From Sphingomonadales bacterium UBA1936 (GTDB lineage Bacteria; Pseudomonadota; Alphaproteobacteria; Sphingomonadales; Sphingomonadaceae): a stretch of DNA of 12,302 nucleotides. This document shows, piece by piece, positions 1 through 7,442 of the stretch. The DNA lies in NCBI GenBank assembly GCA_002336985.1, contig DDFE01000256.1:1-12302 (forward strand), in the 5' to 3' direction. Position numbers and translations under genes: made by a program. Under the pieces are notes generated by a model. The model made no database searches, was not told the DNA's origin, and worked only from the letters and a program-made list of their open reading frames with translations. How positions within the stretch are numbered: the stretch's first letter is position 1; the number at the start of each line of letters is the position of its first letter.

Positions 1-285
1 ATGTGGCGCATGGTCCTGCCCAATGCATTGCCGCCCATCCTGGTGCTGGCGACCAGCCTGTTCGGTTGGGTGGTCCTGTCGGAAAGCGCGCTCAGCTTCC
101 TGGGCGTCGGCGTTCCGCCGCCCGCGCCGACCTGGGGCAACATGCTGTCGGCGGCGCGTCCATATATGTACGCAGCAAGCTGGCTTAGCATCGCGCCGGG
201 GCTTTGCATCGTCGTGACGCTGCTCGGCATCAACATGCTGGGCGATGCCCTTCGCGACCGTTTCGACCCGAGGGAACGCGCATGA
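1..285 (+). CDS. Peptide ABC transporter permease, DppC/OppC type (5' end outside window)
   Basis: This is the C-terminal end (about 94 residues) of an inner-membrane permease of the dipeptide/oligopeptide/nickel ABC importer family. The visible part has the family's end signature: 'VLPNALPPILVLAT', a membrane helix, then 'LSESALSFLGVGV' and 'PPAPTWGNML'. A second hydrophobic segment follows ('LSIAPGLCIVVTLLGINMLG'), and it ends with 'GDALRDRFDP', normal for DppC. The ATG at base 1 is probably internal, because DppC proteins are near 280-300 residues and the EAA loop and N-terminal helices are missing. The stop overlaps the next gene's start (ATGA, 282-285), so permease and ATPase are in one operon. 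The partner permease and binding protein would lie upstream. The substrate cannot be read from this fragment; peptide is the family default. Confidence 0.9.
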   Translation: MWRMVLPNALPPILVLATSLFGWVVLSESALSFLGVGVPPPAPTWGNMLSAARPYMYAASWLSIAPGLCIVVTLLGINMLGDALRDRFDPRERA

Positions 286-1901
286 CGCCGCCGCTGCTCA
301 CCATCGATAAGCTGCGGATCCAGGTCGACGCGCCAGACGGCAAGGTGCTGCTCGAAGGGCTGGATTTCGAACTGGCTGCCGGCGAACGCCTCGCGATTGT
401 CGGAGAGTCCGGCAGCGGCAAGACGCTGGCGACCCGCGCGATACCCGGGCTCCTTGCGCCGGGTGTTCGCCGTACCTCGGGATCGATCATGTTTGAAGGG
501 CGCGACCTGACCGCCTTGTCAGAGGACGAACTTCGCAAGGTGCGCGGGGCGGGGATCGGCCTGGTTTTCCAGGAGCCGATGACCTCGCTCAATCCTGCCC
601 TGCCGATCGGCATGCAGCTGGCCGAGGGTTTGAAATTGCATCGCGGGCTGGACGATGTGGAAATCAAGCGCCGCAGCATCGACATGCTCGAGCGCGTCCA
701 GATCAAGGATGCGGAAAGATGCCTGGCACGTTACCCGCACGAGTTCTCGGGCGGCATGCGCCAGCGGATCATGCTGGCGTCGGTCCTGTTGCTGCAGCCC
801 AAGCTGCTGATCGCGGACGAACCGACAACGGCGCTCGATACTCTCAGCCAGCGCGAAGTGCTGCAACTGATGGTGGCGCTCACCCGCGAGATGGGCACCG
901 CACTGTTGCTGATCACCCACGACCTGGGGCTGGTCGCGCAATATACCGATCGTGTCATCGTGCTCGAGAAAGGCGTGCTGGTCGAAGCCGGGCAGACGTC
1001 GGAAGTGCTCGCGCATCCCAAGCATCCGTACACCGCGAAACTCGTCGGATCGCTTCCGCGCCGGTCTCAGGGCCGCGAGGCAATTCCCGAAGAGGCACCG
1101 GTCCTGCTTTCGATCGAGCAGGCGGTCGTGGATTATCCGGGCAAGGTCGGACTGTTCCGCGCCGGCGCACCCAAGCGCGTGATCGATGGCGTCGACCTGC
1201 GTGTGCAGGAAGGCGAGATCGTGGCGCTCGTCGGCGCCAGCGGGTCAGGCAAGACGACGCTCGGCCGCGCCGCAATGGGCCTGAAATCGTTGGCGGGCGG
1301 GGCGATCAGGTTCGACGGTCGGGATATCGCCCGGCTGGGGCGGTCCGAAACGCACCGGTTCCGGCGGGATGCCCAGCTGGTGTTTCAGGACCCGTTCTCA
1401 TCGCTGCCGCCACACTTGCGGATCGGCGAGATCGTAGGTGCAGCGCTGCGCCACATCCCCGACATGACGACGGCGGAAAAGCGCGACCGTATTTCCGCGA
1501 CTCTGGAAGAAGTCGGGCTTGCCGGTTTCGAAAACCGGCGCCCCCACCAGATGTCGGGTGGACAGCGCCAACGGGTGGCGATCGCACGCGCCATAGCGTC
1601 TCGGCCGAGATTGATCGTGGCTGACGAGCCTGTTTCCGCACTCGACCTCACCATCCAGCTTCAGGTTCTTACCCTGTTGCAGAAACTGCAACGCGATCGC
1701 GGGTTCGCCTGCCTGTTCATCACCCATGACCTTGCCGTCGTCGAACAGATCGCCGACCGGGTCATCGTCATGGAATCCGGACGGATCGTCGAACAGGGCA
1801 CAACCGAGGCCGTTTTTGCTGCACCGGCGCACGAATACACCCGCCGCCTGATCGACGCATCACCGGCGCTCAACCTGATCGACGAACTCGATCACGCGTA
1901 A
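282..1901 (+). CDS. Fused duplicated ABC ATPase of peptide importer (DppD-DppF type)
   Basis: A 539-residue cytoplasmic protein with two complete nucleotide-binding domains, as in the GsiA/YejF arrangement that replaces separate DppD and DppF subunits. Domain 1: Walker A GESGSGKT (41-48), Q-loop Q97, signature FSGGM (155-159), Walker B LLIADE (175-180), H-loop H213, followed by the oligopeptide-transporter tail 'HPYTAKLVGSLP'. Domain 2: Walker A GASGSGKT (318-325), Q369, signature MSGGQ (424-428), Walker B LIVADE (444-449), H482, tail 'HEYTRRLIDASP'. All catalytic motifs are intact in both halves, so both sites should hydrolyse ATP. The ATG at 282 was chosen because it overlaps the permease stop (ATGA) and has AGGG at 271-274; upstream in-frame sequence is just permease coding read in another frame. 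It energises the permease, probably for peptide uptake. The link to the hydroxyproline genes downstream is contextual. Confidence 0.95.
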   Translation: MTPPLLTIDKLRIQVDAPDGKVLLEGLDFELAAGERLAIVGESGSGKTLATRAIPGLLAPGVRRTSGSIMFEGRDLTALSEDELRKVRGAGIGLVFQEPMTSLNPALPIGMQLAEGLKLHRGLDDVEIKRRSIDMLERVQIKDAERCLARYPHEFSGGMRQRIMLASVLLLQPKLLIADEPTTALDTLSQREVLQLMVALTREMGTALLLITHDLGLVAQYTDRVIVLEKGVLVEAGQTSEVLAHPKHPYTAKLVGSLPRRSQGREAIPEEAPVLLSIEQAVVDYPGKVGLFRAGAPKRVIDGVDLRVQEGEIVALVGASGSGKTTLGRAAMGLKSLAGGAIRFDGRDIARLGRSETHRFRRDAQLVFQDPFSSLPPHLRIGEIVGAALRHIPDMTTAEKRDRISATLEEVGLAGFENRRPHQMSGGQRQRVAIARAIASRPRLIVADEPVSALDLTIQLQVLTLLQKLQRDRGFACLFITHDLAVVEQIADRVIVMESGRIVEQGTTEAVFAAPAHEYTRRLIDASPALNLIDELDHA

Positions 1902-2025
1902 GATTTGTGTGTATTTTTGTATTTACAAAGTACAATTAAACACTATCGTCTCTGAAAATACACGAATCTGACACGGAGAGGTCGGGGATTGACGGCGCGA
2001 TGCGCTGCAGAAGGGGAGTAGTAGA
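1902..2025. promoter_or_regulatory. AT-rich control region upstream of the TonB-dependent receptor
   Basis: This 124-base gap is conspicuously AT-rich (mainly 1902-1970) in a GC-rich neighbourhood. It holds a short palindrome TTGTA-TT-TACAA (1917-1928), a wider TTGTA/TACAA pair (1917-1935), and a perfect 9-base inverted repeat GTGTATTTT (1909-1917) with AAAATACAC (1955-1963). A candidate promoter is TTGTAT (1917-1922), 18 bases, then CACTAT (1941-1946). It is weak as a sigma-70 match and overlaps the putative operators. A strong Shine-Dalgarno AAGGGGAG sits at 2011-2018 for the ATG at 2026. No terminator is seen after the ATPase gene, so some read-through is possible. Confidence 0.5.
1917..1963. 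promoter_or_regulatory. Putative GntR operator, receptor promoter (two overlapping-end copies)
   Basis: Copy A reads on the plus strand from 1917. Its first 15 positions match the 6563 site at 13 (TTGTATTTaCAAaGT against TTGTATTTTCAACGT). Copy B reads on the minus strand from 1963 down to 1938. It shares the 10-mer TGTATTTTCA with the 6563 site and the word ATAGT, at the same offset, with the 10977 site. These resemblances were counted by eye. That the local GntR-type protein binds here is inference from gene proximity. Confidence 0.45.
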
Positions 2026-4227
2026 ATGAAGACTTCACGCTTGTTGCTGTTGGGGACATCGGTCCTCTCTCTGGCCGCCATGCCGACGTTCGCAGCAGCT
2101 CAATCGACCGCTCCCGCAGCCCGGGAAGCCGATGGACGCGATGCCGACGATATCGTCGTCACCGGTGAAAAGAACAACCAGTTCGGTACCGACGTCGTCC
2201 AGTCGGGCAGCTTCCGCAATGCGAAGATCCTCGACGTGCCCATGACGGTCGCCGTTGTTCCGGACGCCATGCTGAAATCACAGCAAGCGGTCGACCTCAT
2301 CGACGCCGTTCGGAACACGCCTGGCGTTTCCACCAGCGGCGTCGGGCCGGCTACGTACAATAACCTGAGCATCCGCGGCATTTCAGTCGATACGCGCTCA
2401 AGCTACAAGATGAACGGCGCGCTCAACATCCTGTCGTCGACGGCATTTCCGCTCGAAGACAAGGATCGTGTCGAAATCCTGAAGGGTGCTTCGGCGATCT
2501 ATTACGGCTTCTCGCCGCCGTCGGGCATCGTCAATTTCGTCATGAAGCGTCCGACGAAAGAACTCTTCCTTACCGCACGTGCATTCGGCGACAGCAACGG
2601 CGGTTACGGCAGCCACGTCGACATCGGCGATACCATGGGGATTTTCGGATACCGGCTGAACGGCGTTGCCGCGCACATCGATACGGGCATCGATTTCGCA
2701 AACGGTAACCGTTACGTGGCGTCTGGCGCGTTCGACCTGAAACCGACGGACAATCTGACGCTCACCGCGGACGTCGAATGGTTCAGGCGCAGCTCGGTCG
2801 ATCCCGCCACGTTCATCATTCCGAACGGCGCGACGGCCTTGCCGAATCTCGCCTATCTCGATCCCCGCAGGAATATTGGCGGACTATCCTGGACCAGTAA
2901 CACGACCGAAGAAATCAATACGATGGTCAAGGGCGTGTACAAGCTTGGCAAGGACTGGGACATCACCGCTTCCTGGGGCCGTTCGCATCTGACGCGCCTG
3001 CGCTATAACCCGGGCTTCGTGCCGGGCCGCGGTGCCACAGCCGCCGCCACGCCTTCGACTGCGTCGTATCTGGCATCGCTGGATCCGAACAGCGCGACCT
3101 TCGGCCAGGGCGTCATCCGTTTCGGAACGAAGGTGCAAAACGCCGTTTACAACAACATCAGCTATGCGGCCGAAATCCATGGCAAGATCACGACCGGACC
3201 GATCAGCAACAGCATCCTGATCGGCGCGTCGCGTTCGCAGCGTAGCCTGGGCGGATCGGCCGCAACGCCGCGCACGACAATTTTCTCGAACTATCTCAAT
3301 CCGGTTATCGTACCGAACCCTGTCGCAGCGATCGACACGCCACCGACGCCGTCGACGATCGACGATATGGGGCTCTACGTGTTCGACGATATGAGCTTCA
3401 AGGATATCGTTCACTTGATCGGGGGCGTCCGTTTCACCGACTATAGCAACGACGGTTCCACCAATACGGTCACCAAGACACCGTATAGCGCGCGGCCAAC
3501 GGCCCTGTCGGGCGGGATTATCGTGAAGCCGGTGGAATGGGTGAGCGCGTATGCAACCTATATCGAAGGCCTGGAAGAAAACTCGATTGCCGGCAACAAC
3601 GTCGACAATGTGAACGAGGTCTTCCCGCCGATCGCCAGTAAGCTTTACGAAGTCGGGTTGAAGATCCAGCCGCGCAAGAACCTGCTGGTTCAGCTCTCGT
3701 ACTTCGACATCAAGCGTGCCGGTGCCTATAACGAGCGCACGCCCGTCGGAGCGACGCAGGCGCATGGCTATGGCGATGCATTGCAGACCTATCGCGGGTT
3801 CGAAGGCAGTGTAAGCGGCTATGTGACCGAAGACCTGGCTGTCAACGCAACGCTGATGATCCTGAAGGCGCAGACCTCGAACCCCACCAGCGTACTCATC
3901 ACCCGCCCGGGCGGCACGCCCGACGTCAGTGGATCGCTGTCGGGCGAATACACGCTGTCATGGCTGACGCCGGGTCTCAAGGTTTCGGGTGGCATGTTCT
4001 TCACCGGCAACCAGGCGGCAGACGACACCAACAATGCCTATGCGCCCGACTATACGACCTTCGATATCGGTGCGTCGTATGAGTTCGCACTCGGCGATCA
4101 TAAGGTAACGGCTCGCGTTAATGGGCAGAACATTACCGGCAAGCGCTACTGGGCGGCAGTCGGCGCCGGAGCGCTCGGAGAATCGCTGCCGACCGTCGTC
4201 AAATTCTCTCTGGCATTCAGCTATTGA
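2026..4227 (+). CDS. TonB-dependent receptor, siderophore type
   Basis: A 733-residue outer-membrane beta-barrel receptor that takes up large ligands using TonB energy. It has a clear signal peptide (residues 1-25, MKTSRLLLLG start, cleavage after FAAA before Q26) and a sphingomonad-style TonB-box region DDIVVTG (41-47). The plug domain (about 65-175) contains 'LSIRGISVD', 'DRVEILKGASAIYYG' and 'PSGIVNFVMKRPT', the pattern of FhuA/FhuE-like siderophore receptors. The barrel ends in 'VVKFSLAFSY' with the usual terminal aromatic residue, and the 'ITGKRYWAAV' segment before it is typical of that subfamily. Length is normal and no frameshift is seen. The start has a strong ribosome site (AAGGGGAG, 2011-2018). 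The gene stands alone between an upstream control region and a downstream terminator. The ligand is unknown: the subfamily suggests ferric siderophore, while the surrounding peptide/hydroxyproline genes suggest a peptide-like ligand. The PepSY reductase-like gene at 11070 favours iron. Confidence 0.93.
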   Translation: MKTSRLLLLGTSVLSLAAMPTFAAAQSTAPAAREADGRDADDIVVTGEKNNQFGTDVVQSGSFRNAKILDVPMTVAVVPDAMLKSQQAVDLIDAVRNTPGVSTSGVGPATYNNLSIRGISVDTRSSYKMNGALNILSSTAFPLEDKDRVEILKGASAIYYGFSPPSGIVNFVMKRPTKELFLTARAFGDSNGGYGSHVDIGDTMGIFGYRLNGVAAHIDTGIDFANGNRYVASGAFDLKPTDNLTLTADVEWFRRSSVDPATFIIPNGATALPNLAYLDPRRNIGGLSWTSNTTEEINTMVKGVYKLGKDWDITASWGRSHLTRLRYNPGFVPGRGATAAATPSTASYLASLDPNSATFGQGVIRFGTKVQNAVYNNISYAAEIHGKITTGPISNSILIGASRSQRSLGGSAATPRTTIFSNYLNPVIVPNPVAAIDTPPTPSTIDDMGLYVFDDMSFKDIVHLIGGVRFTDYSNDGSTNTVTKTPYSARPTALSGGIIVKPVEWVSAYATYIEGLEENSIAGNNVDNVNEVFPPIASKLYEVGLKIQPRKNLLVQLSYFDIKRAGAYNERTPVGATQAHGYGDALQTYRGFEGSVSGYVTEDLAVNATLMILKAQTSNPTSVLITRPGGTPDVSGSLSGEYTLSWLTPGLKVSGGMFFTGNQAADDTNNAYAPDYTTFDIGASYEFALGDHKVTARVNGQNITGKRYWAAVGAGALGESLPTVVKFSLAFSY

Positions 4228-4251
4228 GCGGCGACGGCAAATAGACTGACG

Positions 4252-4286
4252 ATGACCGGGAGCGCCCCGCGCTTCCGGTCATTTTT
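4252..4286 (+). terminator. Rho-independent terminator after the receptor gene
   Basis: A 13-pair stem (ATGACCGGGAGCG, 4252-4264, with CGCTTCCGGTCAT, 4270-4282) contains a single G-T wobble and a 5-base loop (CCCCG), and a run of T ends at 4286. This is a textbook intrinsic terminator 25 bases after the receptor stop. The next gene starts only 14 bases later, leaving no room for a promoter between, so the hairpin may work as a partial terminator that sets receptor expression above that of the amidohydrolase. Confidence 0.88.
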
Positions 4287-4300
4287 GTAGGGCGAGGGCA

Positions 4301-5548
4301 ATGAAACCTGGGCAAGTGATGCGGGTTTCCTTCATTGCGGCGGCTGCGGTCGGCGTTTCCTTGGCGACGTCACCCGCGGTCGCGGAGCGCTACGCCATCC
4401 GAGATGTGAGCGTGATCGACGGGACGGGACGACCTGCGGTGCCGCATCGCACGGTCCTGATCGACGGAGCGCGGATTGCCGCCATCGGAAACGCAAAACT
4501 CCCGGTGGGCCGCGCAAAGATCATCGATGGCCGCGGAAAATTTCTCACGCCCGGGCTGATCGATACGCACATCCACCTGCGCGAAGCCGGGCCGGACGGC
4601 ATCAAGCACAGCATGGACCTGCCGACGGCAAGGGCAACGCTTGCCGGATTCCTTGCTTATGGATTCACGACGGTTGCCGACCTGGGTAATTTGCCCGGCG
4701 CCGTGCAGAAGGCACGAGACATCGATCCCGCGCAATCCCCCCGCCTGTTGATCGCCGGCCGCCTGTTCACGGCTCCGGGAGGACGGAACAAGGATATCGG
4801 CATCGGTGTCGGCGCTCTGGATACGAGGACCCTGGCGAAGCATCGGCGCGAAGACAAACCGGATCTGATCAAGATCGTCGAGGATGAGGGCGGCTTCGGC
4901 GGTCAATCATCCGTGCCCGCATTGTCGCCGGCGTTGATGCGCGGGATCGTAAAGGATGCACACCGCCATGGCCTTGTGGTGGTCGCACATATCGCGCGCG
5001 AAGCCGATGCTCGCAAGGCAATCGATGCGGGCGTCGACGGTCTCGCGCATCCAGAGTGGGCCGAGCGGGAAAGCGACGCATTCGTGCGCCTTATGGTTGC
5101 CCGCCGTATTCCGTTCGCCACCACTCTCGCGATTGCCGATCGCGCGCGCTTGCCACGCCCCGAAACATTGTCCGGCTTCGCAGCATGGCGTGCAGCAATC
5201 TATCCGGTCGAAGCGGAAAATGTCGCGCGGATCGTACGGGCAGGGGGCGTGGCGGCGCTGGGCACCGACATGGTCTCGGGCGCCGCGTCGTACCACGAGA
5301 TGGAATTGCTGACGGCAGCGGGACTGCCGCCTCTGAAGGTCATCAGCATCGCCACTGCAAATGCTGCGGCATTTCTTGGCCGGTCGCGCGACTTCGGCAC
5401 GATAACGCCGGGAAAGCGCGCCGACATTCTTCTGCTCGACCGGGATCCGGCCGCCGATATCGGCGCGTTCAAGAGCATTCACATGATCATTCGTGACGGG
5501 AACGTCGTCGACCGCCAGCGATTGCAGGCCTTGAGCGATGGCCCCTGA
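4301..5548 (+). CDS. Secreted metal-dependent amidohydrolase, prolidase/imidazolonepropionase-like
   Basis: A 415-residue amidohydrolase-superfamily enzyme (COG1228 style) with an N-terminal signal peptide (hydrophobic 'VSFIAAAAVGVSLA', cleavage near AVA-E29), so probably periplasmic. The metal site is complete: HxH at H90 and H92 ('GLIDTHIHLRE'), bridging Lys191 ('DLIKIVEDEGG'), H230 ('VVVAHIARE'), H250 ('GLAHPEW') and catalytic Asp323 ('ALGTDMV'). The C-terminal 'GTITPGKRADILLLDRDP' is the standard end of the family's beta-sandwich. Relatives with this binuclear Lys-bridged site include Xaa-Pro dipeptidases (Cc2672/Sgx9260 group) and other N-acyl-amino-acid hydrolases. Given the proline-pathway genes nearby, release of proline or hydroxyproline from a peptide is my best guess. 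The start has GGCGAGGG at 4291-4298; an ATG at 4319 would also give a signal peptide. It follows the receptor terminator by 14 bases and precedes the regulator. Confidence 0.85.
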   Translation: MKPGQVMRVSFIAAAAVGVSLATSPAVAERYAIRDVSVIDGTGRPAVPHRTVLIDGARIAAIGNAKLPVGRAKIIDGRGKFLTPGLIDTHIHLREAGPDGIKHSMDLPTARATLAGFLAYGFTTVADLGNLPGAVQKARDIDPAQSPRLLIAGRLFTAPGGRNKDIGIGVGALDTRTLAKHRREDKPDLIKIVEDEGGFGGQSSVPALSPALMRGIVKDAHRHGLVVVAHIAREADARKAIDAGVDGLAHPEWAERESDAFVRLMVARRIPFATTLAIADRARLPRPETLSGFAAWRAAIYPVEAENVARIVRAGGVAALGTDMVSGAASYHEMELLTAAGLPPLKVISIATANAAAFLGRSRDFGTITPGKRADILLLDRDPAADIGAFKSIHMIIRDGNVVDRQRLQALSDGP

Positions 5549-5562
5549 AACAGTTTCGATTA

Positions 5563-5591
5563 TTTTGCCTTCGACAGAGCGAACGTATAGT
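5563..5591 (+). promoter_or_regulatory. Possible promoter for the GntR-type regulator
   Basis: An AT-rich patch just after the amidohydrolase stop contains TATAGT (5586-5591, 5 of 6 to the -10 consensus). It is preceded at 17 bases by TTTTGC (5563-5568), or at 15 by TTGCCT (5565-5570). Transcription would begin near 5598, about 20 bases before the ATG at 5619. Nothing resembling the TTGTATT operator is present, so autoregulation through that motif is not apparent here. This is a by-eye prediction. Confidence 0.3.
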
Positions 5592-5618
5592 CGATTCCCT
5601 GGAAATTCTGGAAAAGAG

Positions 5619-6545
5619 ATGACCCCAATGGCCTCAGCAGCGATCGATGAGCAGGAAACCACATCGCCACGTGCGAGCAGGCTTCAGGCCGATCTCGCCG
5701 GGCGCATCCTCCGGATGCTGAAAGAACAGGGCGCGGGGCCGGGGCATCATCTGGTCGAACTCGATCTCTGCCGGCACTTCGACGTGTCGCGCACACCTGT
5801 ACGCGGCGCGCTGAAGTTGCTGGCGGAACAGGGCGCCGTCGAGGCGCGCGCAAATCGGGGGTACGTCCTGCGCGGGCCGGTGACACAGGCCCCTGATATC
5901 GATGTTCCCAGCGCAGAGGACGAAGAGGATCAGCGCCTGTTCGTTGCCATTGCCGAGGCTCGCAACCAGAAGCGTATGCCCGACCAATGCAGCCAGCTGG
6001 AAATCGCGCGCCTGTTCGGCGCGAAATTGCCGAGCGTCGTGCGCGTCTTGCGCAAACTGGCGGAACTCGGGCTGGTGGAGCGCAAGCCCGGCAACGGCTG
6101 GTCGTTTTCGATGCCGATCAATTCGGGAAGCGCACGTGCCGAAAGCTATGCTTTCCGCATGATCATTGAACCAGCGGGAATGCTGGAAGAGACTTTCGAG
6201 TTGAACCGCGAGTGGCTCGACCGCAGCCGTTCGCGTCACCTGGCGTTCCGCAAACGCCGCTGGCGCGAAACGCTGGCGGTTGAGTTTTTCGAAATCAATT
6301 CAGACTTTCATGAGCAACTCGCGCGTTGCTCAGGCAACCGCTATTTCCTCGACGCGGTGCAGCGCCAGAACAAGTTGCGGTCATTCCTCAATATCCAATG
6401 GGTCAACGGACCCGACCGTGTGGTTGAATCTATTGACGAACACCTGGAAATCCTGGATAAGCTCGATAAAGGTGAAAACCGGCTCGCCCACGATCTTATG
6501 ATCGAGCACCTCCGTACCGCCAAGGACGGCGAAGCGACAGTCTGA
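5619..6545 (+). CDS. GntR-family regulator with two winged-helix segments and an FCD-like sensor domain
   Basis: A 308-residue DNA-binding regulator. Residues about 20-86 form a GntR winged helix ('LVELDLCRHFDVSRTPVRGALKLLAEQG', split here as LVELDLCRHFDVSRTPVRG plus its wing 'EARANRGYVLR'). Residues about 101-155 look like a second winged helix ('LEIARLFGAKLPSVVRVL', 'LVERKPGNGWSFS'). Residues about 167-300 are helical with FCD-type metal-ligand spacing: D219/H221 ('SDFHEQLARCSGN'), H255 ('IDEHLEIL'), H277 ('IEHLRTA'). FCD regulators usually repress catabolic operons and respond to small carboxylates. Typical members are 220-250 residues, so the length fits an extra domain. The frame is open back to an ATG at 5538 that overlaps the amidohydrolase. 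I prefer 5619 (GGA at 5610-5612) or 5628, because the extra 27-30 residues look unstructured and a promoter-like patch lies at 5563-5591. It probably controls the TTGTATT sites around it. Confidence 0.85.
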   Translation: MTPMASAAIDEQETTSPRASRLQADLAGRILRMLKEQGAGPGHHLVELDLCRHFDVSRTPVRGALKLLAEQGAVEARANRGYVLRGPVTQAPDIDVPSAEDEEDQRLFVAIAEARNQKRMPDQCSQLEIARLFGAKLPSVVRVLRKLAELGLVERKPGNGWSFSMPINSGSARAESYAFRMIIEPAGMLEETFELNREWLDRSRSRHLAFRKRRWRETLAVEFFEINSDFHEQLARCSGNRYFLDAVQRQNKLRSFLNIQWVNGPDRVVESIDEHLEILDKLDKGENRLAHDLMIEHLRTAKDGEATV

Positions 6546-6560
6546 TAACCAGACATCCTA

Positions 6561-6590
6561 AATTGTATTTTCAACGTCAATAATACAATT
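6561..6590. promoter_or_regulatory. Putative GntR operator and promoter of the proC-lhpI-lhpH operon
   Basis: A perfect 9-base inverted repeat, AATTGTATT (6561-6569) and AATACAATT (6582-6590), is separated by 12 bases. The core contains TTCAAC then GTCAATA, shared with the 10977 site. TACAAT (6584-6589) is a good -10 element inside the right arm, with TTGTAT (6563-6568) as a closely spaced -35, so a bound protein would block polymerase. It lies 27 bases before the proC start and immediately after the regulator gene. The repeat is directly visible; assignment to the regulator is inference. Confidence 0.6.
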
Positions 6591-6616
6591 CGGAATCCTT
6601 CCGGAGGAGCGGTTAC

Positions 6617-7432
6617 GTGTCGTTCGATAACCCGATAGTGTTGTTTGGTGGCGGCCGTATGGGGTCGGCAATGCTGCGAGGCTGGCTTGCCTGCGGTGGC
6701 GTGTCTCCGGCGTCAGTCACCGTGATCGATCCGATGGCCACCGATGAGTTATGCGCGTTCGCCGCGGAAGTCGGTTTTGGGCTTAACCAGGTCCCCACCG
6801 CAAAGACGGGCCAGATCCTAGTCTTGGCGGTGAAGCCGCAAAAGGTCGGTGAACTCGCCGATACGCTGAGAACGCTTGTACAGGGCGATACGCTGGTCCT
6901 GTCCATCATGGCGGGCAAGACATTGGCCGATCTGGCCCAGCTGTGCCCCGGGGCAGGCGCGATCGTACGCGCGATGCCCAACCTTCCGGCGGCCGTCGGA
7001 GCGGGCGCAACGGTGGGCGTCATCAGCAAAGGTGCGACTACCGAACAGCGCACGGCTACGGAGAAAATGCTGGGCAGCACCGGCGCATTCGAATGGCTTG
7101 AAGACGAGAGCATGATCGATGCGGCCACCGGGTTGTCGGGATCGGGCCCGGCCTATCTGTTTTACATGGCAGATTGCCTGACCGATGCGGGGGTCAAGGC
7201 GGGCTTGCCGCTTGCGATATCCGAGCGGCTGGCGCGCGCCACCATTGCGGGTGCAGGAGAAATGCTGCGCGTCGGCGAGAAATCGGCGACCGAGTTGAGG
7301 CGCGACGTTACGTCGCCGGCGGGAACGACCGAGGCAGGTCTCAAGGTGTTGATGAAGGACAATCTCCTGCAAGGCCTTGTAACCGCAACGGTGCGGGCCG
7401 CGGCCGATCGCGCGCGCGAACTGGCTGGCTGA
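6617..7432 (+). CDS. proC: Pyrroline-5-carboxylate reductase (ProC family)
   Basis: A 271-residue cytoplasmic enzyme of the ProC family, which reduces delta1-pyrroline-5-carboxylate to L-proline with NAD(P)H. It shows the Rossmann motif 'FGGGRMG' (10-16), 'LAVKPQK' (70-76) and 'MPNLPAAVGAGAT' (120-132). The C-terminal dimer/active-site block follows: 'GLSGSGPAYLFYMADCL' (162-178) and 'DVTSPAGTTEAGL' (230-242). Length is normal for the family. The start is GTG at 6617 with a strong GGAGGAG at 6603-6609. It is the first gene of an operon with lhpI (10-base gap) and lhpH (4-base gap). An anabolic ProC inside a hydroxyproline-degrading operon is odd. It may make proline from an ornithine-derived intermediate, supplement LhpI, or have a changed substrate. 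A second, housekeeping proC elsewhere in the genome would be expected. Confidence 0.92.
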   Translation: MSFDNPIVLFGGGRMGSAMLRGWLACGGVSPASVTVIDPMATDELCAFAAEVGFGLNQVPTAKTGQILVLAVKPQKVGELADTLRTLVQGDTLVLSIMAGKTLADLAQLCPGAGAIVRAMPNLPAAVGAGATVGVISKGATTEQRTATEKMLGSTGAFEWLEDESMIDAATGLSGSGPAYLFYMADCLTDAGVKAGLPLAISERLARATIAGAGEMLRVGEKSATELRRDVTSPAGTTEAGLKVLMKDNLLQGLVTATVRAAADRARELAG

Positions 7433-7442
7433 GAGACCGTCC

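Noticed and set aside
719..1624. 301-codon plus-strand frame inside the ABC ATPase gene
   Set aside because: Both ATPase domains are intact in the other frame; this one has a low-complexity Arg/Ala/Gly composition without motifs.
2000..2029. Nine-codon frame (MRCRRGVVE) overlapping the receptor start as ATGA
   Set aside because: It has no convincing ribosome site, and the receptor start has its own strong one; probably chance.
2884..3765. 293-codon open frame on the minus strand inside the receptor gene
   Set aside because: It is antisense to a clearly functional TonB receptor. Its Arg-rich composition shows no domain pattern, which is typical of a GC-rich shadow frame.
5599..5614. Direct repeat CTGGAAA (5599-5605 and 5608-5614)
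   Set aside because: Too short and found once; it mainly reflects the purine-rich ribosome-binding region.
5538..5618. Upstream ATG (5538) as start of the GntR-type regulator
   Set aside because: It overlaps the amidohydrolase end, has a poor ribosome site, adds residues without domain character, and covers a promoter-like patch.
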